A DNA stretch of 64,000 nucleotides from Verrucomicrobiaceae bacterium UBA1938 (lineage in GTDB: Bacteria > Verrucomicrobiota > Verrucomicrobiia > Verrucomicrobiales > Verrucomicrobiaceae): contig DDFC01000042.1 in assembly GCA_002336895.1 (NCBI GenBank), positions 1-64,000 on the forward strand, given 5' to 3'. The translations under genes were made by a program, and so were the position numbers. Below the pieces are notes generated by a model, which saw nothing but the letters and a program-made list of their open reading frames with translations, was not told the DNA's origin and did not search any database. Positions 33,880 to 41,347 of this stretch are shown here, one piece after another. Numbering within the stretch: the first letter of the stretch is position 1; every line of letters starts with the position of its first letter.

Positions 33880-34456
33880 AGAGATCAGCAATTGGCTCGT
33901 TGCCATCATCAGCGACGGCTTCAATCGCTCAATGGGGGCACTGGAGAAAGCCGGTGCCATCGACCAGACCAAGATGAACAAGCATTATTGCGGCGTCGGC
34001 AGCAAGTACTACGACTTGGTGACGGAGCAGATGGCATGCACCGCCCAGTATGCGACTCAGACGGCGAGGCAGCTTTTCCATTCCACAGCACAAGCATCAG
34101 GCGGTAATCCTAACTCCTCAGGCAACGCCAAGCGAATGGAGCCGCAACGTCAGGAAGCCTACCGCCATCTGCTCTACACAGTCTTGTTGCGCCTTCGCTC
34201 AGGTCCTCGCGATGTTGTTTGGTGGAATCCAGCGAGTTGGTGGCGCAGGGCTACAGAACTACAGCAGAGCAAAGAGCTGGCAGACAGCTTTCATAATCTG
34301 GCACTGTTTTCAGTCTGGAACTTTGAGGGATTTGAAGAAGCGCGATTTTGGCAGGATATCGAGCGTCTTGGGCAGGTGAACGGTTCAAAGCTGGTCGAGC
34401 GATGCCGCAAGATTTTCGACGAGTATCTTGCGGGGAGGGCGGCTTATACGTTTTGA
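33860..34456 (+). CDS. Unknown soluble protein coupled to the PrsW-like gene
   Basis: The 198-residue product has no signal peptide or membrane helix and is mostly helical in appearance (NWLVAIISDGFNRSMGALEK; later SKELADSFHNLALFSVWNF). I do not recognise a family. Its ATG lies inside the end of the PrsW-like gene (20-base overlap), so translation is probably coupled. This could be a partner or substrate adaptor, but nothing in the sequence shows that. It converges on hldD with 35 bases between. Confidence 0.7.
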   Translation: MNKPTDEEISNWLVAIISDGFNRSMGALEKAGAIDQTKMNKHYCGVGSKYYDLVTEQMACTAQYATQTARQLFHSTAQASGGNPNSSGNAKRMEPQRQEAYRHLLYTVLLRLRSGPRDVVWWNPASWWRRATELQQSKELADSFHNLALFSVWNFEGFEEARFWQDIERLGQVNGSKLVERCRKIFDEYLAGRAAYTF

Positions 34457-34491
34457 CAGTGCTGTAAGAGGCTGTTTGAAGACTCTCCGAG

Positions 34492-35496
34492 TCACCCCAC
34501 CTCATCCCCCAGCCTCTTATCCGGCACCAGATACCCCTGCACGTAATCCCTCACCGATTCCGCCAGCGGCGTGATCTCGGTGCTGAAGCCTGAGCCGCGC
34601 AGCTTCGCGATGTCCGCGCAGGTGTAGTACTGGTACTTCGACTGCAGGTGCTCGGGCATGTCGATGAACTCGATGTTCGGTTCCTTGCCGAGGGCAGTGA
34701 AGATGGCGGTGGCGAGTTCGACCCAGGTGTGGGCTTTGCCGGAGCCGAGGTTGAAGAGGCCGCCGGCGCTTGGCGTTTCGGCCAGGTGGAGGGTCATGCG
34801 GATGGCGTCCTTCACGTAGAGGAAGTCGCGCATCTGCTCGCCGTGCTTGTAGTCGGGGCGGTGGGATTTGAAGAGCTGCACCTTGCCGGTGGCGAGGATC
34901 TGGCCGCAGGCCTTGTGCACCAGGCTGCGCATGTCGGCCTTGTGGTCTTCGTTGGGGCCATAGACGTTGAAGTACTTGAGGCCGACGATGTGCGGCAGCC
35001 AGCCTTCGCGCCGGGCGTGGAGGTCAAAGAGGTGCTTGGAGTACCCGTACATGTTCAGCGGGCGCAGGGCGTGGAGGTCGGCCATTTGGTCGTCCATGCC
35101 GTGGGCGCCGTCCCCGTAGGTGGCGGCGGAGGAGGCGTACACAAAGCGGGTCTGGCTGGCCAGTGACCACTGGCAGAGCTGCTTGGTGAACTCGTAGTTG
35201 TTCCGCATGAGGTAGTCAGCATCCCGCTCGGTGGTGGCGGAGCAGGCACCCAGGTGCAGGATGTGGTCAAAGCGGCCGATCTTGGCGGGGCTGTGCTGCA
35301 CGGCATTCAGCAGGTCGTTGCCGTCGATGTAGTCGGCAAATTTCAGCGGGACGAGGTTTTTCCACTTCTCGTCGGTGCTTAGGCGGTCGCACACCACGAT
35401 GTTTTCGCAGCCGCGGCGGTTGAGTTCCCAGACGAGGGCGCTGCCGATGAATCCGGCCCCGCCGGTGATGAGGATGCGACTTTCCGTGTTTTTCAT
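34492..35496 (-). CDS. hldD: ADP-L-glycero-D-manno-heptose 6-epimerase
   Basis: HldD (RfaD) makes ADP-L-glycero-D-manno-heptose for the inner core of lipopolysaccharide. The 334-residue protein has the NADP-binding GGAGFIG at residues 12-18, LHLGACSATTERDADYL, the SDR catalytic motif MYGYSKHLFD and GLKYFNVYGPNEDHKADM, which are typical of the family. Its presence argues for a heptose-containing LPS and therefore a true outer membrane. It is a single gene here; heptose kinase genes are not seen. Confidence 0.95.
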   Translation of the reverse strand: MKNTESRILITGGAGFIGSALVWELNRRGCENIVVCDRLSTDEKWKNLVPLKFADYIDGNDLLNAVQHSPAKIGRFDHILHLGACSATTERDADYLMRNNYEFTKQLCQWSLASQTRFVYASSAATYGDGAHGMDDQMADLHALRPLNMYGYSKHLFDLHARREGWLPHIVGLKYFNVYGPNEDHKADMRSLVHKACGQILATGKVQLFKSHRPDYKHGEQMRDFLYVKDAIRMTLHLAETPSAGGLFNLGSGKAHTWVELATAIFTALGKEPNIEFIDMPEHLQSKYQYYTCADIAKLRGSGFSTEITPLAESVRDYVQGYLVPDKRLGDEVG

Positions 35497-35556
35497 GAGC
35501 CCGTCCGGTAACGGGGGATGAGGCGGGATTCAAGCTGGAGCTTGATGCAGCCGCAT

Positions 35557-36120
35557 CTACGCTGCCACGGCCTCGGGCTGCTGGGGCGTGTGCAGCACGG
35601 GGAGCTGCTCGCGCCAGAGGGCGGGGTGCAGGAAGGTGCTGCGGGGATCGCGGTCCCACTGGCCCTGCCAGCCGATCACGGTCTCCATCACCACAGGATT
35701 GGGGCATTGGACGGCGGGGTAGAGCCACTGCTGGTCTGCCACCACGAGTTTGGGGATCAATGCGTGGCCGTGGTACTCGATCTCCCAGCCAAGAAGCAGG
35801 GGCTCCTCATCGGTGAATCCAGCCAGGCCAAGGGGATGCTCCACCCAGCCGACGAGGCCGCTCTTGTTCAGGGCGTCCCAGACCTCGCGCATCTCCAGGT
35901 CCACACGCACGGCAAAGCCGCTGGTCTTGGCGTGGCTGCTGTTGGCGGGATCCCGGCTCACGATGCCAAAGATGATGCTGTTGGGGCAGTTCTCAGGAAC
36001 GATGTCCACCTGAAACCCAAAGCGGATGGGATGGTCTGGCAGCAGCAGGCTACCGTAGCTCTGAGTGTGAAAGCCAGCAAAGGCGGGATCAGCAGCGGCG
36101 GTGGAGACAAGTGATTCCAT
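35557..36120 (-). CDS. Unknown soluble protein
   Basis: The 187-residue product has no signal peptide and no membrane helix. It is rich in Trp, Pro and His in its second half (WEIEYHGHALIPKLVVADQQ, later WQGQWDRDPRSTFLHPALW). I recognise no family or catalytic motif. The gene starts with ATG at 36120, directly beside the AT-rich region upstream of the pyruvate dehydrogenase genes, with which it is divergent. It lies 60 bases upstream of hldD on the same strand. Confidence 0.7.
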   Translation of the reverse strand: MESLVSTAAADPAFAGFHTQSYGSLLLPDHPIRFGFQVDIVPENCPNSIIFGIVSRDPANSSHAKTSGFAVRVDLEMREVWDALNKSGLVGWVEHPLGLAGFTDEEPLLLGWEIEYHGHALIPKLVVADQQWLYPAVQCPNPVVMETVIGWQGQWDRDPRSTFLHPALWREQLPVLHTPQQPEAVAA

Positions 36121-36345
36121 CGGTTTCTAAAAATTTCAGGTTAGTTTATTAAATTTCCACTGAATTATAAAAATTTCAACGATATTATTAAAATGGCATC
36201 CGCTTGTCACGCTTTATCTTAAAAACTTGTGGCGGACAAAAGAAGCGGATCGGATGCCAGTTGTGGCTAGATTTCGGTAATTGTAGAGGAATCCTTACCG
36301 CCGCGCTATTGACGAAACTGTCGCCATAGATACCAAGTATGCCTC
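36121..36345. promoter_or_regulatory. AT-rich divergent regulatory region with repeats
   Basis: This gap upstream of the pyruvate dehydrogenase genes is strikingly AT-rich against the surrounding sequence. TAAAAATTTCA occurs at 36128-36138 and again at 36168-36178, exactly 40 bases apart, and TTATTAAA follows both copies (36146-36153, 36185-36192). An inverted repeat TGGCATCCGCTT (36194-36205) pairs with 36243-36259, which carries a 5-base duplication. This layout suggests protein binding sites on one DNA face, but no factor can be named. Confidence 0.45.
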
Positions 36346-37392
36346 GTGGCACTTGCTTCATCGATCAACTGCGCCGAAACCGACCTGACGGCCGAATTTC
36401 GCGATCAATTTCTACAGACCTTCCAGCACATGCTTCTCTCCAGAGTGCTGGAGGAGAAGCTCGGGTCCCTGTACCGCGCCGGCGGGCGCATTGTGGGCGG
36501 GGTGTATCTGGGCAAAGGGCAGGAGGCCTTCAGCGCCGCGCTGGGGGTGCAACTGCGTAAAGGTAAAGACGTCTATGCTCCTCTCATCCGCGACCAGGCG
36601 GGCCGCATCGCCTTCGGGGAGCCCATCATCGACACCGTGCGCACCTACCTGGGTGCTGTGACCGGGCCGATGCGCGGGCGGGATGGCAACATCCACCGTG
36701 GCCGCCCGAAAGAGGGGCACATGGCCATGATCAGCCACCTGGGCAGCATGCTGGCGGTGGCGTCGGGGGCGCTCTTTGCCCGTCGGCTGGCAGGGAGACT
36801 GGGCGACAGCGTGGGTGCCACGAGCATCGGCGATGGCGGTACCTCCACCGGTGCCTTTCACGAGGGGCTGAACATGGCCGCCGTGGAAAAGCTGCCCATG
36901 ATCGTGAGCGTGGCCAACAATCAATACGCCTACTCCACCCCCAACACCCGCCAGTACGCCTGCGAGAATCTGGTGGACCGCGCTCTAGGCTACGGTGTGG
37001 AGGGCGTGACCGTGGATGCCACGGATCTGGCCTCCTGCCTCAAGGCCTTCCGCGCTGCCGTGGCACGTGCCCGTGCCGGGGGCGGACCGCAGATGGTGGT
37101 GGGCACGCTGCTGCGCCTCTCCGGCCATGGCGAGCACGATGACGCCTCCTACATTCCCGACAAAGCACGCCAAGGCCCCAATGCACGCGACTGCCTGCAG
37201 GTGGCGGAAGAATTTGCCTGCGCCCATGGCTGGATGACCCCCGCCGAGGTGCGTGAGCTGCATGAAGAGGTGCGCCGCACCGTGGATCAAACCGTTTCCA
37301 AAGTGTCCAAAGAACCCACCCCAGACCCCTATAAAGAAAACTGGCAGGCCTTGTCTTGCGCTGAGCTGGTGGAAGGGCAGTACAAGGCATGA
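36346..37392 (+). CDS. pdhA: Pyruvate dehydrogenase E1 component, alpha subunit
   Basis: The alpha subunit binds thiamine diphosphate and decarboxylates pyruvate (or a related 2-oxo acid). At 348 residues it fits the heterotetrameric E1 class. The thiamine diphosphate motif runs from SIGDGGTSTGAF to SVANNQYAYS, and GGVYLGKGQEA plus HRGRPKEGHMAM near the active site match. The start is a GTG at 36346; the next in-frame ATG is 28 residues on, inside the conserved region. The stop overlaps the E1 beta start. A substrate other than pyruvate (acetoin, branched-chain acids) cannot be ruled out. Confidence 0.93.
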   Translation: MALASSINCAETDLTAEFRDQFLQTFQHMLLSRVLEEKLGSLYRAGGRIVGGVYLGKGQEAFSAALGVQLRKGKDVYAPLIRDQAGRIAFGEPIIDTVRTYLGAVTGPMRGRDGNIHRGRPKEGHMAMISHLGSMLAVASGALFARRLAGRLGDSVGATSIGDGGTSTGAFHEGLNMAAVEKLPMIVSVANNQYAYSTPNTRQYACENLVDRALGYGVEGVTVDATDLASCLKAFRAAVARARAGGGPQMVVGTLLRLSGHGEHDDASYIPDKARQGPNARDCLQVAEEFACAHGWMTPAEVRELHEEVRRTVDQTVSKVSKEPTPDPYKENWQALSCAELVEGQYKA

Positions 37393-38354
37393 GCATCACC
37401 TACCTCGAAGCCATTCGGGAGGCCCAGTATGAGGCTTTGCGCAGTGACCCCTCCGTTTTCCTTTACGGGCAGGACATCGCCACCTTTGGCGGTGCCTTCA
37501 AGGCCACCAAAAACCTGAGCCGGGAATTCCCCGACCGCGTCTTTGACGCCCCCATCAGCGAGGATGCCATGATCGGCATGGCCGTGGGTGCGGCGGTGGA
37601 GGGCGCGCGCCCCATCGTGGAGATGCAGTTTGCGGATTTCTCCTCCATCGGGTTCAACCAGATCATCAATCAGGCGGCCACGCTCTACTGGCGCACCAAT
37701 GTGCCATGCCCTATCACCATCCGCATGCCCTCCGGCGGCACGGCTGGCAGCGGCCCCTTCCACAGCCAGTCCATGGAGGCCATCTATGCGCACTATCCCG
37801 GCCTGGTGATCGTGACGCCCGCCACCGTGGAGGACGCCTACTGGATGCTGCTGGACAGCGTGGAGATCAATGACCCCGTGGTCTTCTGCGAGCACAAGTT
37901 TCTCTACTACCACCTGAAGGCAGACCGCATCGGCGATCGTGAGCTGCCCATCGGCAAGGCACGCATCGCACGCCCGGGCCGCCACGCCACCATCGTGACG
38001 TACAGCGCCATGGTGCACGAGGCCCTGCGCGCGGCTGAGGAGCTGCAGCTCGACGGTTACCAGATCGAGGTGGTGGATCTCCGCTCCGTGAAGCCGATGG
38101 ATACCGACACCATCCTGGCCTCTGTGGCCCGCACCGGCCGCCTGCTGGCGCTGGGAGAGGCATTCCCATGGGGCGGTGTCACGGCGGAAATCATCGCCCG
38201 TGTGACCACCGAGGGCTTCCACCTGCTGGATGCGCCGCCCATGCGCCTGAACTCCAAGGACACGCCCATCCCCTACCACCCCAATCTCTGGAAGGCCCAC
38301 CGGCCTACCACGGCCACCATCGCGGCCGCACTGCGCACCCTGCTGCGCCATTAA
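37389..38354 (+). CDS. pdhB: Pyruvate dehydrogenase E1 component, beta subunit
   Basis: This 321-residue partner of the alpha subunit completes the E1 heterotetramer. The conserved blocks FLYGQDIATFGGAFKATKNL, VFDAPISEDAMIGMAVGAAV, PIVEMQFADF and MPSGGTAGSGPFHSQSMEAI are all present, as is the C-terminal transketolase domain (VVDLRSVKPMDTDTI). The ATG overlaps the alpha-subunit stop (ATGA), so expression is coupled. Together with E2 it forms a complex in the cytoplasm making acetyl-CoA. Confidence 0.95.
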   Translation: MSITYLEAIREAQYEALRSDPSVFLYGQDIATFGGAFKATKNLSREFPDRVFDAPISEDAMIGMAVGAAVEGARPIVEMQFADFSSIGFNQIINQAATLYWRTNVPCPITIRMPSGGTAGSGPFHSQSMEAIYAHYPGLVIVTPATVEDAYWMLLDSVEINDPVVFCEHKFLYYHLKADRIGDRELPIGKARIARPGRHATIVTYSAMVHEALRAAEELQLDGYQIEVVDLRSVKPMDTDTILASVARTGRLLALGEAFPWGGVTAEIIARVTTEGFHLLDAPPMRLNSKDTPIPYHPNLWKAHRPTTATIAAALRTLLRH

Positions 38355-38393
38355 TCCCACTTTCAGCCCCGTTTTCTTTTTCAGCATCCAGTC

Positions 38394-39638
38394 ATGCGTA
38401 CCATTCCCATCCTGATGCCCCAGCTGGGCGAGTCCATTGCTGAAGCCACGATCATCCGCATCTTGGTCGAGCCCGGGAGCGTCGTCGAGGCAGGCTGCGA
38501 TCTCTTTGAAGTGGAGACCAACAAGGCCACCATGGCCGTGACAGCCCCGTGCGCTGGCAAGGTGGGCCAGATCGTGGCTGCGGCCAAGACCAGCTACGCC
38601 GTGGGCGCCACGCTGGCGGCCTTTGAGATCAGCGCCGAGGACGCCCAGCTGCTGGGCCTCAGCGAAGAGCCATCTGCCAAGGCCGATGCCCCCAGTCACA
38701 GCCACTCGGGCGGAAGCTCCGAGGAGGTGGAAAATCTGCATTTCAAGATCAGCGACAACGACGTGATCTCCACCCGTCAGCCCACCGTGGAGCCGGTGGT
38801 GGGCGGCCTGCCTGTGCCTGCGGGCGCGGCTGGGGCCACCTACATCTCTCCGCGCATGCGTGCACGCATGGCCGAGCTGGGGCTGAATGCCTCCGACCTC
38901 GCCGGCGTGCCTGGCACAGGCGCGGGTGGTCGTGTGACGGTGGAGGACTTTGAGTCCTTCCTGCGCGGGCTGGAGCAGCACCGCATGACGCCTGCCTCGC
39001 CCATGCGCATCGCGGTGGCGGATTCCATGCGCCGCAGCTGGACGCGCCCGCTGGCCACCGTGGGCAGCCCCATCATGCTGGACGCCATGCTGGCACACCG
39101 CAAAAAGGCCGACCCCAAGCCCGGCCCCGCGCTCTACGTCATCCGTGCGCTGGCCATCGCTCTCTCTGAAAACACCGCCTTTGCCGGACGCCTGGTGGGC
39201 AACCGCATCGTGCATCCGCTGGCCATCGACATCGGCTTTGCCGTGGAGGTGGACGATGGTGTGATGGTGCCTACGCTGCGTGAGGTGGAAAAGACCCCGC
39301 TCATGAAGCTGGTGCCCACCTACAACAAGCTGGTGGAGCAGGCACGCGCCCGCCGCCTGCCCAATGACGTGAAGCGCCCGGGCATCGCCACCGTGACGAA
39401 TTTTGGCACCTTTGGCATCGTGTGGGCCACCCCCATCCCACTGCCGGAGCAGAATCTCGTGCTGGGCCTCGGCGCCGGCAGCAAGGTGCCGCACTGGAGC
39501 GATGAGGTGAACCAGTTCATCCCCGTGACGGAAGCCGAGCTGACGCTGAGCTTTGACCACCGCGTACTGGATGGCGGCGGTGCCGGACGCCTGCTCAAGC
39601 GCGTGGCCGAGTTGCTGCAGAAGCCCGAGCTGCTCTAA
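38394..39638 (+). CDS. pdhC: 2-oxo acid dehydrogenase E2 (dihydrolipoamide acyltransferase)
   Basis: E2 carries the acyl group on lipoate and passes it to CoA. The 414-residue protein has one lipoyl domain with lipoyl-lysine Lys44 (VETNKATMAV), a linker, a peripheral-subunit-binding domain (YISPRMRARMAELGL through GAGGRVTVEDF, about residues 145-185), and the catalytic domain with SFDHRVLDGGGAGRLL at the C-terminus. It follows E1 beta by 39 bases. The E3 gene (lipoamide dehydrogenase) is not in the window. A palindromic repeat begins right after its stop codon. Confidence 0.95.
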   Translation: MRTIPILMPQLGESIAEATIIRILVEPGSVVEAGCDLFEVETNKATMAVTAPCAGKVGQIVAAAKTSYAVGATLAAFEISAEDAQLLGLSEEPSAKADAPSHSHSGGSSEEVENLHFKISDNDVISTRQPTVEPVVGGLPVPAGAAGATYISPRMRARMAELGLNASDLAGVPGTGAGGRVTVEDFESFLRGLEQHRMTPASPMRIAVADSMRRSWTRPLATVGSPIMLDAMLAHRKKADPKPGPALYVIRALAIALSENTAFAGRLVGNRIVHPLAIDIGFAVEVDDGVMVPTLREVEKTPLMKLVPTYNKLVEQARARRLPNDVKRPGIATVTNFGTFGIVWATPIPLPEQNLVLGLGAGSKVPHWSDEVNQFIPVTEAELTLSFDHRVLDGGGAGRLLKRVAELLQKPELL

Positions 39639-39668
39639 AAGTGAGGCGGGCACTCCTGCCTGCCACTT
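39639..39668. repeat. Intergenic palindromic repeat, copy 1
   Basis: Directly after the E2 stop codon, AAGTG at 39639 and CACTT at 39664-39668 enclose GGCGGGCACTCCTGCCTGCC. It shares the block GGCACTCCTGCCTGC (with one difference) and the AAGTG ends with the larger inverted repeat at 41262-41339, so both belong to one repeat family. As RNA it can fold into a hairpin at the 3' end of the pdh transcript. Confidence 0.6.
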
Positions 39669-39692
39669 CAGCGCTCCCGATTACTCCCAGCC

Positions 39693-40268
39693 ATGCAAGA
39701 CAAAGCCACGCTGCGCCAGACTCTGCGCCAGCGCCTGCGCGCGCTGGATGAGCCCGCACGTGTTGCGGCCAGTGCAAAGATCGCCTCTCACATTTTGCAG
39801 GACTGTGTGCCGCACGGAGCCGCACAGACCTGGGCGCTCTTTGGCGGGCTGCGCAATGAGCCCGACCTCGTGACGCATCTGCTGCCAGCACTGCTCGCAC
39901 GCGGAGTGCGCGTGTGCTTTTTCCACATCGAGCAGGAGGCGCTGCAGCCCCGCGTGGTGCTCTCTGAGGCGGATCTGAAACGTGGTGCCATGAATGTGTG
40001 GGAGCCGCAGGAACATGGCACGCCGGTGCCGGTGGCGGAGCTGGATGTCATTCTGGTGCCAGGGCTGGCATTCACGCGCACAGGAGCGCGTCTCGGGCGT
40101 GGCGGTGGTTATTACGACCGCCTGCTGGCTCGGCCGGAGTGCCGCGCACGTCGCATCGCCGTGGCGTTTGAGATGCAGATCATCAATGACATTCCGTGCG
40201 AAGCCCACGACCAGCGTGTGGCGCAAATCATCACGGAATCCGGCTTGATCGAGGCCTTGGCGTCTTGA
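39693..40268 (+). CDS. 5-formyltetrahydrofolate cyclo-ligase
   Basis: This enzyme (MTHFS) turns 5-formyl-THF into 5,10-methenyl-THF with ATP. The 191-residue length is normal. The phosphate-binding signature LGRGGGYYDRLL near residue 132 and the basic N-terminal helix (KATLRQTLRQRLRAL) are visible, together with VPGLAFTRTGARLG. It lies 54 bases after the E2 gene and 50 bases before prmC on the same strand, with a palindromic repeat between it and E2. Confidence 0.93.
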   Translation: MQDKATLRQTLRQRLRALDEPARVAASAKIASHILQDCVPHGAAQTWALFGGLRNEPDLVTHLLPALLARGVRVCFFHIEQEALQPRVVLSEADLKRGAMNVWEPQEHGTPVPVAELDVILVPGLAFTRTGARLGRGGGYYDRLLARPECRARRIAVAFEMQIINDIPCEAHDQRVAQIITESGLIEALAS

Positions 40269-40318
40269 TTAGTGCGGCCTGTGCCGTTTGTCCTTTCGCA
40301 CTCGTCCCATCACACTCC

Positions 40319-41203
40319 ATGAAGCTCATCCTCGAAATCATCCAGTCCGGCACCGCCTACCTGGAGAAGCGCAAGATTGAGGAAGCCCGCCTGAACATGG
40401 AGCACCTGCTGGCCCATGTGCTGCACTGCCGCAGGCTGGATCTCTACCTGCGCTTTGGCGAATCCGTGCCCGAGCCCGAGTTGGTGACGCTACGCGATCT
40501 CCTGCGCCGCCGCGGGGAAGGGGAGCCGCTGCAGCACCTGCTGGGCACGGTGGAGTTTTGCGGCCATGAATTCGTGAGCGACCACCGCGCCCTCATTCCA
40601 CGCCCGGAGACGGAGACGCTGGTGGAGATGATTTTGAAGCGCTGCCCCACCGCGCCCGCACGTGTGCTGGACATGGCCACGGGCTCTGGCTGCATCGGCC
40701 TCAGCCTCGCCAAAGCCTGGCCCCTGAGTGATGTCACCTTGGCAGACATCAGTGAAGACGCCCTGGATCTCGCCCGGCTGAACTCCTCAAGGCTCGGTGT
40801 CGGCGTGAAGCTGCTGCGCAGCGATCTCTTTGAAAAAATCACCGGCACCTTTGACGTCATCGCCGCCAATCTGCCCTACATCCCCAGCGCCGAAATCCCC
40901 ACCCTCAGCGCCGAGGTGAAGCGTGATCCCATCCTCGCCCTTGATGGCGGCCCGGATGGCCTGCGCATCGTGGAGCGTTTCCTGAAAGACGCCCTGGCCC
41001 ATCTCAATACAGGGGCACTCATCGCCCTGGAACTAGGCTACGATCAAGGCGCACCCGTGGTCGCCCTCTGCACCGAGCTTGGCTATCTCAATGCCACCAC
41101 CGCAGCCGATCTGGCAGACATCCACCGCTTTGTGTTTGCGGTGGCACCGGAGCGGGTGGTGCCAGTGGAGGAGCCGGTGGTTGAGGAAGTGGAGGTTCTC
41201 TAA
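40319..41203 (+). CDS. prmC: Release factor glutamine methyltransferase PrmC
   Basis: PrmC methylates the glutamine of the GGQ motif in release factors RF1 and RF2. The 294-residue protein has an N-terminal helical domain and a SAM-binding domain with VLDMATGSGCIGLSLAK and the catalytic NPPY-type motif in the form NLPYIPSAEIPTL. The Asn-x-Pro-Tyr core is intact and the second residue is Leu. The ATG at 40319 matches the family start; the frame is open further upstream. The C-terminal Val/Glu-rich tail (EEPVVEEVEV) is an extension. Confidence 0.93.
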   Translation: MKLILEIIQSGTAYLEKRKIEEARLNMEHLLAHVLHCRRLDLYLRFGESVPEPELVTLRDLLRRRGEGEPLQHLLGTVEFCGHEFVSDHRALIPRPETETLVEMILKRCPTAPARVLDMATGSGCIGLSLAKAWPLSDVTLADISEDALDLARLNSSRLGVGVKLLRSDLFEKITGTFDVIAANLPYIPSAEIPTLSAEVKRDPILALDGGPDGLRIVERFLKDALAHLNTGALIALELGYDQGAPVVALCTELGYLNATTAADLADIHRFVFAVAPERVVPVEEPVVEEVEVL

Positions 41204-41261
41204 GTGATAGCCAACCACTAGGTCGCAATGCGGCTGCTGAGAAGCAGACGCGTGAACGCTT

Positions 41262-41339
41262 AAGTGATGCAGGCACTCCTGCCTGCAACCGGGTGGCCAT
41301 TGGACGTTCGCTTTGCAGGCAAGAGTGCCTGCATCACTT
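41262..41339. repeat. Long inverted repeat, copy 2 of the palindromic family
   Basis: Arms of 27 bases (41262-41288 and 41313-41339) are complementary at 26 of 27 positions and enclose 24 bases. Each arm also contains its own short palindrome GCAGGC/GCCTGC. The left arm begins AAGTGATGCAGGCACTCCTG. It lies between prmC and the convergent enolase-superfamily gene, where it could act as a two-way transcript end, but it lacks T-runs and its relation to copy 1 suggests a REP- or MITE-like element. Confidence 0.8.
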
Positions 41340-41347
41340 CAAGAGCT

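Noticed and set aside
36309..36336. Sigma-70 promoter for pdhA (TTGACG with a -10 near 36331)
   Set aside because: The -35 box is good, but no reasonable -10 box is found at 16-18 bases and the site would be too close to the GTG start.
37329..39653. A 774-codon open frame antisense to the pyruvate dehydrogenase genes
   Set aside because: It is the complement of three well-supported genes; the translation is rich in His, Gly, Ala and Val and has no domain. Long antisense frames are expected in high-GC coding DNA.
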